From the NCBI GenBank assembly GCA_964442745.1, contig CAYUAI010000104.1:1-12918 (forward strand): a DNA stretch of 12,918 nt. Reading direction: 5' to 3'. This document shows, piece after piece, positions 1 to 6,022 of this stretch. How positions within the stretch are numbered: the first letter of the stretch is position 1; each line of letters begins with the position of its first letter. Below the pieces are notes generated by a model. It was not told the DNA's origin, made no database searches, and saw only the letters and a list, made by a program, of their open reading frames with translations. The DNA is from CAYUAI01 sp964442745. Its GTDB lineage: Bacteria > Pseudomonadota > Gammaproteobacteria > S012-40. Position numbers and translations under genes: made by a program.

Positions 1-33
1 AAATTTACTGAAGATGTAATGTAGTGTATAAAA

Positions 34-355
34 TTAAGGACGAATTAGGGTATAAGGTTTGCAAATATAATCATCGGCGCCGATTTCGAGTCCTAATAAA
101 CGATCAATTTCATCCGTCCGTGCTGTGACCATAATAATGGGTAAAACTCCGAATTTCTTGGCAAATTTTCACACCATCTTTACCAGGCAGCATTAAATCT
201 AATAAAATTAGCGTAGGGGGATTTTGCTTAACCCAATCTACCACCTCATCACCATGATGTATCGCCTGGGTGGCATAATGTTGATGTTCAAGATATTCAC
301 ACAGCGAATTTGCCAATTTCAGCTCATCTTCAACCACAAGTATGATTTCCGTCAT
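34..355 (-). pseudogene. baeR: BaeR-like response regulator, frameshifted and truncated
   Basis: OmpR/BaeR-type receiver domain that would pass a phosphoryl group from the adjacent kinase to a DNA-binding output. Seen: acidic pair D10/E11, phospho-acceptor D53 in LLDLMLPG, then a frame change at about 141-148, after which the receiver resumes as LPIIMVTARTDEIDRLLG and ADDYICKPY (conserved Thr and Lys present), then stops four codons later at 34-36. Compared with E. coli BaeR from memory, the FSD of RRFSDIPIV is missing, which fits a deletion of about 8 nt. The whole winged-helix domain (about 100 residues) is absent, and no frame in positions 1-33 restores it. It starts 43 nt downstream of the kinase, the usual BaeS-BaeR order. 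Two independent lesions argue against a single sequencing error. Confidence 0.85.
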
Positions 356-398
356 GATTCTGTCCCTATCGTGTCATTTGTTATTTGCAAACAAGAAA

Positions 399-1302
399 CT
401 ATTCATGTTTTTTCTGAGGAAAAATTAAACGAATCAGGATACCACCTAAATTCGAATGATGGGCACTCATTTCCCCTTGATGTTCTATCATAATGCCTCG
501 ACAAATCGCCATACCGAGGCCGGCACCACCGGTGGAACGATTGCGTGAACTTTCACCACGAAAGAATCGATGAAATATTTTATTCAGGGCTTGATCGGAT
601 AAGCCCGGCGCAGAATCGGCAAATTCAATCACGTAATGGTGTTCTGTGCTATCGGTGCTAATTAATAATTGGCCGTCTTTATTTGTATAATTACCGCTGT
701 TTTTTATTACGTTAGAAAACACGTGTCTGATGCGCTGTGCATCGCCGTAAATTGGCATCGGCTGTTTTTTGTACAGGGTGTTTAATGTGATATCCTTTTT
801 GCTCAACATGGGTTGTAATTGTGTCACAGTTTTTTGTAATAAACCCATTAAATCCAGATTTTCTTTTAGGTAATTCAGGGCATTGATATCGGTTAATGAT
901 AATTCGAACATATCATTGATTAAACGATTAAAATGAGTGACCTCTCCAGCTATTTTCTGAGGTGGGTTGACGGATACCTTCGGTTAACAATTCGACTTCA
1001 TTTTGCAGTATGGCTAATGGCGTTCTTAGCTCATGATTGATAATGGCGATAAATTCGCGGGTTTCTTCTTTAGCGGTTTCGGCAACTTCTTTAGCCTGTT
1101 TGAGTTCTTCATTAGCTTGACGCTGAGCTTCTTCACTGCGATCTGATAAGCGGATCAATCGCTGTGACATTTTGGTTAACGTTTTATACGCGCTTAATAG
1201 TTCTCGATACTGCGCTTGAAAATCGACACCCTCATTGTCTGCTAATAAGGATTCACCGGTTTTAATTATTTGAGTTTCATTTTGAAAAGTATCAAATTTC
1301 AT
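399..1302 (-). pseudogene. Soluble BaeS-like histidine kinase, frameshifted
   Basis: Sensor histidine kinase partner of the adjacent regulator. Frame one (1302 down to about 952) has a charged, coiled-coil-like N-terminus (about residues 28-85) and the H-box FIAIINHELRTPLA with H90. Frame two (about 950 down to 399) carries LSLTDINAL, an N-box NVIKNSGNYT, a G1 region FADSAPGLSD and a G2 region GGAGLGMAI, all close to BaeS. Between the H-box helix and the second helix, four residues plus one frame are missing relative to BaeS (from memory), which fits a deletion of about 11 nt near 948-957. Unlike BaeS, no transmembrane or periplasmic sensor segment precedes the H-box, so input was probably cytoplasmic. 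The start ATG overlaps the stop of the upstream ORF (ATGA, 1299-1302), suggesting translational coupling. An assembly indel is possible but less likely given the lost residues. Confidence 0.82.
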
Positions 1303-1751
1303 ATTTTAATCTTTAATTTCTTATCGCCTTTTATAACCTTCTCCCATTCTAAACAAATTTGTATCGATTTCATCCAAAACATGGCGGATTTATTGAAATA
1401 AGTTCCATCGTTTATTTTATGAGCTTTTGTAATTTTCATCAGCCAACCCACGCCCAATAAATTGTGCCAAATCACATTTGCACAATGTTCCCTATTAGCT
1501 GCAAATTGTTTGCACATTTGCCTATTAATATTTTTCTCATAGTTAAGTTGCGCGTTAACGGTGTGACTTAGGGTATGGACAGGCGCACTATTTGAACAAC
1601 TTCTCAATGGTCGGACTTTTAAAAGAGCAAACGAAACATATACTTGGAAAGCCATGGGCAACACACCTGAGATATTATCTAAATTAATGGCGCTTATGGC
1701 GGCCTCTCGGGCAACATTGATGTCCAGCACAAAAAACTCAGTGATCATCAA
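1299..1751 (-). CDS. Unrecognised ORF coupled to the histidine kinase
   Basis: Open frame of 150 codons that I do not recognise. Its stop overlaps the kinase start by ATGA, so at least its 3' part is probably a real gene end read in the same operon. The C-terminal half contains HCANVIWHNLLGVGWLMKI and ends in a very lysine-rich tail. The 5' part is doubtful: no Shine-Dalgarno sequence precedes the ATG at 1749-1751, only three bases separate it from the oppositely directed ORF at 1755, and about 65 codons of the opposite strand are also open here. It may be the 3' remnant of a longer gene whose 5' part was lost; kinases of this soluble type often follow a small sensor protein, but that is inference. 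No signal peptide or clear membrane segment is visible. Confidence 0.35.
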   Translation of the reverse strand: MMITEFFVLDINVAREAAISAINLDNISGVLPMAFQVYVSFALLKVRPLRSCSNSAPVHTLSHTVNAQLNYEKNINRQMCKQFAANREHCANVIWHNLLGVGWLMKITKAHKINDGTYFNKSAMFWMKSIQICLEWEKVIKGDKKLKIKI

Positions 1752-1769
1752 CGATTGTTAATAATCACT
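1740..1769. repeat. Imperfect 30-bp palindrome between two divergent ORFs
   Basis: Outer arms AGTGAT (1740-1745) and ATCACT (1764-1769), inner arms AAC (1750-1752) and GTT (1757-1759), plus matching AT pairs between them: 12 of 15 positions are symmetric about 1754/1755. The centre falls in the 3-bp gap between the divergent frames ending at 1751 and beginning at 1755. It could be a dimeric regulator site or mark a rearrangement joint. A palindrome this good is only mildly unlikely in AT-rich sequence of this length. Confidence 0.4.
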
Positions 1770-2165
1770 AACTCGGAAGATAAACTTGTGGTTTTTGTTC
1801 CCGTAAAACGTAATCAGTTCAGTTGGAAAACATCTTTGTTTGGTAGCACCAGTCGTTTGGTTGCCAGTGTTTGTTTAAAGTATTTTTGTGTATTTCTGGT
1901 TGAACACCAATATCGACTACCTTATACCCTACCAGTGAGCCGAAAACTGGCAAACGCGATATTTAAAATAGCGGATCTTCCGATTGTGCCATTTTCTGAT
2001 GCAGAAAAAATCAAGCCAAGTAACATCGTTAAGCCAACAGCCTGTCAAGTGCAAGAATCCGTCGCGGCGAGGTATATTCCCGATACGGAGGCGGCACGTA
2101 AAAATGCCTATTTACCTAAAATTTCTTTATCCCATACTACTTCAGAGATGGAGCAAAAATTATGA
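1755..2165 (+). CDS. Unrecognised ORF coupled to the HD hydrolase, probably 5'-truncated
   Basis: Open frame of 136 codons with no family I recognise. Codon use looks coding. Its stop TGA overlaps the ATG of the HD gene (ATGA, 2162-2165), so the 3' end looks genuine and translationally coupled. The 5' end does not: the only start is a TTG at 1755 without a Shine-Dalgarno sequence. An open stretch in another frame, from about 1570 to 1760 on the same strand and ending ...SVIINDC, could be its displaced N-terminal part, which would make this a frameshifted gene. The middle has a hydrophobic stretch around LVASVCLKYFCVFLVEH; the C-terminal third is hydrophilic. It could be a separate small gene or the tail of a broken one; I favour the latter. 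Confidence 0.4.
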   Translation: MLIITNSEDKLVVFVPVKRNQFSWKTSLFGSTSRLVASVCLKYFCVFLVEHQYRLPYTLPVSRKLANAIFKIADLPIVPFSDAEKIKPSNIVKPTACQVQESVAARYIPDTEAARKNAYLPKISLSHTTSEMEQKL

Positions 2166-2827
2166 TCGGTCATCCAATTATTGCCAATACCACTGACTAT
2201 CAAAACAAAATACTTGCCGAGTTTGTGCGACATCCATTATGGATGATGTGGTGCAGTCAATTATTTGATACCCCTCGTTCGGGTTATGCACATTTTGGTT
2301 ATACGGGAAAAGATGTCGTCAATTTATATGATCACAGCAAGCGAGTCGCTAAAGCCGCCTGCTTGTTGGGGAAAAGACAAAAACTGGATGTTGATTTGAT
2401 CCATGTGATGGCAGGAATACACGATTTTTCAGAAGTTTTTACCGGTGATTATGTTTCCGGGTCTGTTGATTCGAGAGAGAAATATGCTCAGGAAAGGCAT
2501 GATTGGGAGAACAATATTGTTCAGGCACTTGGCGAGGACGGCTGGAATTTTTATCAGATTTGGTTGGTGTATGAAAAACAAAATATTGCCGAAGCTCAAT
2601 TGATTTGGCAGGTCGACAAGTTAGAGCCGTTGATTGAAGCCATTGAATTTTTCAACAGCCATCCTGAGTATGCGGCACAGTGTCACACTATGATCAAGCA
2701 AACCATGACAAATGTAACCACTAAAATTCCCCATCAGGCACTGACTAATGTGTTACGCAAGCTGCAAGAGGATGTGTTCGTACAAAATGATTTTACCTTC
2801 GAAACTTACTGCCAATGGTTGGCATAA
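2162..2827 (+). CDS. HD-domain nucleotide phosphohydrolase (YfbR/HDDC2-like)
   Basis: 221-residue HD-superfamily protein, predicted metal-dependent phosphohydrolase acting on (deoxy)nucleoside monophosphates in the cytoplasm, as YfbR and HDDC2 do. Metal-site residues are visible: H58 (DHSKRVA), H87-D88 and E91 in GIHDFSEVFTGD, which matches the HDxSEVxTGD signature of that subfamily, and D152 in QVDKLEPLIEA. Length is close to family members. GGAG lies 8 nt before the ATG, inside the 3' end of the preceding ORF, whose stop overlaps this start, so translation may be coupled. The methyltransferase follows after 37 nt and could share the transcript. Exact substrate is not deducible: subfamily assignment rests on the motif, and the N-terminal 50 residues differ from YfbR. 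Confidence 0.8.
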   Translation: MIGHPIIANTTDYQNKILAEFVRHPLWMMWCSQLFDTPRSGYAHFGYTGKDVVNLYDHSKRVAKAACLLGKRQKLDVDLIHVMAGIHDFSEVFTGDYVSGSVDSREKYAQERHDWENNIVQALGEDGWNFYQIWLVYEKQNIAEAQLIWQVDKLEPLIEAIEFFNSHPEYAAQCHTMIKQTMTNVTTKIPHQALTNVLRKLQEDVFVQNDFTFETYCQWLA

Positions 2828-2864
2828 TAAACTATTTTTAGTTATCTAATTAAGGGGGATCATC

Positions 2865-3575
2865 ATGCTTAACATTCATGATAAATATTTTCAAAATTTC
2901 CTACAACATACCGACGAAAAAACACTAATGCTACAGGAAATGGAATTTTTTCTTAAAAAGCAGTCGTTAGAAGGAACTAAAATGTTAGATGTGGGTTGTA
3001 GGGTGGGGAGTATTTGGCCGGCGATGACAAAGTATTTTTCGAGCATCAAAGCGATTGACAGTATTGATTGGTCATTGGCGAGTGAGGGATTTTCCAATCG
3101 GGCAAAGGATAGCAATGTTGACTTCGAGTGCATTGATTTTTTAGACTTTGAAACCCATGAGAAATACGATTTTATTGTGATGGCTTATGTCCTAAGTGGC
3201 TTTGGGTATAAAAATATGGTAAAAATTTTTGATAAAATTAAACAAGTAAGTCAAGCCGGCACCACGATAATTATTGTTGATCCTTATGCTAATGATCATT
3301 ATAAAAACACTTTTAAGATTAACAAAAATCAAAATGACTGGTTTAAATATTTGTTTTCTGTTGGTCAGACGATACGGGAAAAATCATATCGATCACATGT
3401 CAGGGGTAAAGATTCGTTAGAACTTTATAAGGCCTTGCAATTCTTTTTGCAAAGTGTAACACCAGAGGTACCCGATTATAAGACAATTCGCCCGATGCTA
3501 GAGTCTGAGGACTTTAAAACAGAAACGGGTTACGCCTTGCCGATTACCAACATGTTTGTCACGGTTAAGATGTGA
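2865..3575 (+). CDS. Class I SAM-dependent methyltransferase
   Basis: 236-residue protein with a Rossmann-like methyltransferase fold: helical N-terminus, motif I MLDVGCRVGS (residues 40-49), acidic region after beta-2 (IKAIDSIDWS, about 62-70), a motif with an acidic Asp in FECIDFLDF (motif III-like), then YDFIVMAYVLSGFG at the beta-4 position and TIIIVDPYAND at beta-5. It would transfer a methyl group from S-adenosylmethionine; the substrate is unknown. Motif I carries R46 where the glycine-rich GxGxG loop normally has its second glycine, which may weaken cofactor binding or be a tolerated variant. The frame is intact and preceded by a strong AAGGGGG six bases before the ATG. It sits 37 nt after the HD hydrolase, in the same direction, suggesting a two-gene unit. 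No signal peptide or membrane segment is seen. Confidence 0.75.
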   Translation: MLNIHDKYFQNFLQHTDEKTLMLQEMEFFLKKQSLEGTKMLDVGCRVGSIWPAMTKYFSSIKAIDSIDWSLASEGFSNRAKDSNVDFECIDFLDFETHEKYDFIVMAYVLSGFGYKNMVKIFDKIKQVSQAGTTIIIVDPYANDHYKNTFKINKNQNDWFKYLFSVGQTIREKSYRSHVRGKDSLELYKALQFFLQSVTPEVPDYKTIRPMLESEDFKTETGYALPITNMFVTVKM

Positions 3576-3604
3576 GTAATGAATCGCTCAGGTAATCATC
3601 GACG

Positions 3605-3632
3605 GATATACCCATAAGGTTATGCCTATATC
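3605..3632. repeat. Interrupted 28-bp palindrome
   Basis: GATATA (3605-3610) pairs with TATATC (3627-3632) and CATAA (3613-3617) with TTATG (3620-3624), separated by symmetric CC and GG dinucleotides that do not pair. It lies between the converging methyltransferase and cytochrome remnant and covers the remnant's stop codon. It could form a mismatched hairpin between the converging units, but no T-run follows on either strand. Confidence 0.4.
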
Positions 3633-3943
3633 AGGCCATACTCCTGATGGTGGTCCAGCCCCGGATACCCAGGCGCCGCTACTGCCGCGGCGGGTAACGG
3701 GTGCAGGTAGGCCATTACATTAGCACAAACCGAAGTATGTACTTCCATTTGGCTGCAGAGATATCGTGTCGCGGCCTCAATTTTGGCATCACGCACCACA
3801 CAGGTAAGCACGCCGCCTAGCGTATCCGCCATATTCGATAAATCGACATTAAATTTTTCGCGTGAAACCGCTTGGTCCAACACAGCGTTATGACACTGTG
3901 TACACGCTTGCGTAATAATCTGCTCTCCATTTAAACCCACCAA
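3626..3943 (-). pseudogene. Cytochrome c domain remnant with one CxxCH
   Basis: Fragment of a mono-heme cytochrome c domain. Seen: NGEQIITQACTQCHNAVLDQ followed by SREKFNVDLSNM, the pattern found at the heme site of domains reading ...CTQCHNxxLDQxxSRxxFNV in larger multidomain redox proteins. The heme-binding CTQCH is intact. After about residue 35 the sequence becomes hard to align: a GC-rich, alanine- and proline-rich tail ends at 3626, and I see no clear distal methionine. There is no signal peptide; the frame starts at a TTG or GTG without a ribosome binding site, and an in-frame TGA lies a few codons upstream. So both ends look lost. It may have belonged with the multiheme cytochrome encoded divergently about 580 bp away. 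Confidence 0.6.
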
Positions 3944-4521
3944 AAGTAACTGACCACTGGTATCATCACGTCAGGGTAAAAATAGGGTCGTCATAAAACC
4001 TAAATCTCAAACGCTTCGGATATCACTTAAGTCTGGACGCGAAAATCTCATTGTATGGTCGTGCCGAGTATGATGCACTGAACGAGATGCTTTTCAGTTA
4101 ATTCATTCCATCGCTTAAGATGATTGTTTGCGATTGACGGGTGGTTATGAGATGGTTAGATGATGATGACTAAAAGCACAAAAAAAGTGGTATTCTAATT
4201 TTAATAGGCTAAACTGTTAATGTCATAAATGTATTTTTATGATTACATTGAGGGACAATAATAATTATTGCTTAGCTTAATATAAAAATAATAATAGATC
4301 ATTTTCAGACATTGATAGTGCCGGTCTCACAAGCGATTTGTGGAGGGTGATATAGAACATCCGAAGACAGAAAACTGGATGTATCTGAATGGATAGCTTT
4401 TCAAATAATAATAATCGAGATATTTCCTGCAGGATTTCACATGAAATGAAATAAAAAAAATAGAAATCGTTTTGTATTCGGTTATTTAACATTAAATTAG
4501 GATACCGTGGGGGTATGTTAA
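3944..4521. other. Gene-free AT-rich stretch upstream of the multiheme cytochrome
   Basis: 578 bp with no convincing coding sequence on either strand; the open frame antisense to 4277-4555 is low-complexity, aromatic-rich and unlike any family I know. The stretch probably contains the cytochrome promoter and leader, but I see no confident -35/-10 pair. Short palindromes occur at 4224-4241 (CATAAA/TTTATG) and 4256-4270. The Shine-Dalgarno GTGGGGG (4507-4513) lies 8 nt before the cytochrome ATG and sits inside a short inverted repeat, ATACC (4502-4506) and GGTAT (4512-4516), which could partly mask it. Some of this DNA may be decayed coding sequence from the cytochrome remnant on its left. Confidence 0.6.
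4256..4270. repeat. Perfect 15-bp AT-rich palindrome
   Basis: CAATAAT (4256-4262), one central A, ATTATTG (4264-4270). Perfect symmetry over 7-bp arms, about 250 bp upstream of the multiheme cytochrome start. It could be an operator; the AT-rich form recalls iron-regulated boxes but it does not match the Fur consensus well. Chance occurrence is plausible in this AT-rich stretch. Confidence 0.3.
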
Positions 4522-5970
4522 ATGAGTCAGCGCAAAGGTGTGTGTTCGTCAGCATGCATATATTTTTTCTTGTTGGGAGGTTTTTTCATTGGAGGATTAG
4601 TTGCTTGCCAAAATAAGGTAAGTAATGCCGCTTTGAATGACTCAAGTTCAAAGCTTGCCTCAGCCGCGACGATTATTGCTTCAGCCGCTGCGATTCGTTT
4701 CGACTCAGATCAACCAGTCGCCATCGCGGGTGATGATCAATTATTAATGATAACCACTGCCATTAATCTTGATGGAAGCCAGTCAATCTCACCAGATAGT
4801 CGTCCGTTGAATTTTCAATGGAAAATACTGCAAAAGCCCATTGGTAGTCAAGCCGTGCTGGAAAATGAGGCGTTAGCACAGACTTCTTTCCAAGCGGATA
4901 TGATGGGGTCTTATATCATACAACTTATCGTGAGTTCCAACACAGCAACAAGTCATCCAGATCTCGTTATCATTGCACCGCATGCCAATGGTGCCATCGC
5001 GTGTGCCGATTGCCATAATAATCAAATTGTTGTTGGTAAACCTGAATCTCATCTAGCCACCCAAGATGACTGTGGCATTTGTCATGGAGGGGATGTTTGG
5101 TTGCCGCTGATGGGTTTGAGACATCAGGCGATTCCCCAGCAGTGTCAGCAATGTCATGATAACAATGTCGCTGTTGGAAAATCAGCAACACATTTATTGA
5201 CAGATCTCGATTGTAATTTTTGTCATTCATCGGAACATTGGTCTTTTGCGAGATGGGAAGGTATTGCTCCATTCTTTGAGCACGAAGGAATAACCGCCGG
5301 CTGTCGTGAGTGTCACGGCCAGCAATTACCTGGCAAACCATCGCAGCATATACCATCATCGGAGCTGTGTGATAATTGTCATATGGTTTATTCATGGCGT
5401 ACCTTGGTTAAGGTTGAGCATGTTGAAGTTATGAGTGAGTGTGGAAATTGTCATAATGGTATCACCGTAAGGGGAAAACCCATTACCCACATTGAGACAG
5501 AGGTTGGATGCACTCACTGTCATATCAGTACGATGTGGACACCGGCAGTTAACCCAGCGACATTGACTGATGGTTGTTCTGACTGTCACGATAACACAAT
5601 TTTAGCCGCACAACCTTCGACTCATCTCAAAACACTCACTCAAGAGTGTGACGAGTGTCATACGTTAACCGATTGGCGCGAGTTGAAAAAAATAGAGCAT
5701 AACCGGATCACTGGTGAATGCGTACGTTGTCACAATGGCGTTGATGGGATTGGTGTGAGTGAAAACCATATCAACGCATCAATACGTTGTGAAGCCTGTC
5801 ATTCCATTTTTATTTTTGGACCAAGTTTGCGTGTTGATCATAACGAAACGGTCGGTGATTGCCTCGATTGTCACGATGGTATCATTGCGACAGGACAGCC
5901 AGTGAATCATATAGAAACACCACAGACTTGTTCCGCTTGTCACCAGACAAGTGGATGGATTCCATCATAA
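4522..5970 (+). CDS. Outer-membrane lipoprotein cytochrome with PKD-like domain and 14 CxxCH motifs
   Basis: 482-residue putative multiheme c-type cytochrome. Seen in order: a type II signal peptide with lipobox LVAC (acylated C29, Gln at +2, no Asp retention signal, so outer membrane predicted); a Ser/Ala-rich linker; a PKD-like beta-sandwich at about 64-150 (DQPVAIAGDDQ, INLDGSQS, FQADMMGSYIIQLIVSS); then fourteen CxxCH motifs with first cysteines at 161, 184, 208, 231, 261, 283, 307, 330, 352, 376, 400, 423, 447 and 470. Spacing is 22-24 residues throughout except one step of 30. In thirteen motifs a histidine lies 6-7 residues before the first cysteine (H-x6-CxxCH), a likely distal ligand in a bis-His packing; the motif at C352 has P345 there instead. 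Alternate segments repeat GKPxxH. This resembles paired-CXXCH cytochromes. Predicted role: electron transfer across or outside the outer membrane. No partner genes are adjacent. Confidence 0.88.
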   Translation: MSQRKGVCSSACIYFFLLGGFFIGGLVACQNKVSNAALNDSSSKLASAATIIASAAAIRFDSDQPVAIAGDDQLLMITTAINLDGSQSISPDSRPLNFQWKILQKPIGSQAVLENEALAQTSFQADMMGSYIIQLIVSSNTATSHPDLVIIAPHANGAIACADCHNNQIVVGKPESHLATQDDCGICHGGDVWLPLMGLRHQAIPQQCQQCHDNNVAVGKSATHLLTDLDCNFCHSSEHWSFARWEGIAPFFEHEGITAGCRECHGQQLPGKPSQHIPSSELCDNCHMVYSWRTLVKVEHVEVMSECGNCHNGITVRGKPITHIETEVGCTHCHISTMWTPAVNPATLTDGCSDCHDNTILAAQPSTHLKTLTQECDECHTLTDWRELKKIEHNRITGECVRCHNGVDGIGVSENHINASIRCEACHSIFIFGPSLRVDHNETVGDCLDCHDGIIATGQPVNHIETPQTCSACHQTSGWIPS

Positions 5971-5988
5971 ACAGGGTTGATTATGCTT

Positions 5989-6022
5989 AAGGAATGGAAA
6001 ATTATCGCGTCGTCCATTCCTT
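5989..6022. terminator. Hairpin between converging genes
   Basis: Perfect 9-bp stem AAGGAATGG (5989-5997) and CCATTCCTT (6014-6022) with a 16-nt loop, starting 18 nt after the cytochrome stop and covering the stop of the convergent membrane transferase (6002-6004). No strong T-run follows on either strand, so if it terminates transcription it does so weakly; it may also protect the 3' ends. Confidence 0.45.

Noticed and set aside
224..493. 89-codon plus ORF across regulator and kinase
   Set aside because: Antisense shadow spanning the intergenic gap of the two-component pair; no recognisable domain.
4256..4270. Fur box
   Set aside because: AT-rich palindrome but lacks the GATAAT hexamer repeats of the consensus.
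4277..4555. 92-codon minus ORF upstream of the cytochrome
   Set aside because: Low-complexity, Phe/Leu-rich translation of AT-rich DNA, starting inside the cytochrome signal peptide region; no family resemblance.
4970..5395. 141-codon ORF antisense to the multiheme cytochrome
   Set aside because: It is a shadow of the CxxCH-rich gene: its frame mirrors the repeated Cys/His codons, and it has no ribosome site or recognisable domain.
5000..5970. Possible tandem DNA repeat or CRISPR-like array with about 70-bp period
   Set aside because: The period is that of the protein heme motifs; nucleotide sequences of the units differ widely and the frame is a continuous gene.
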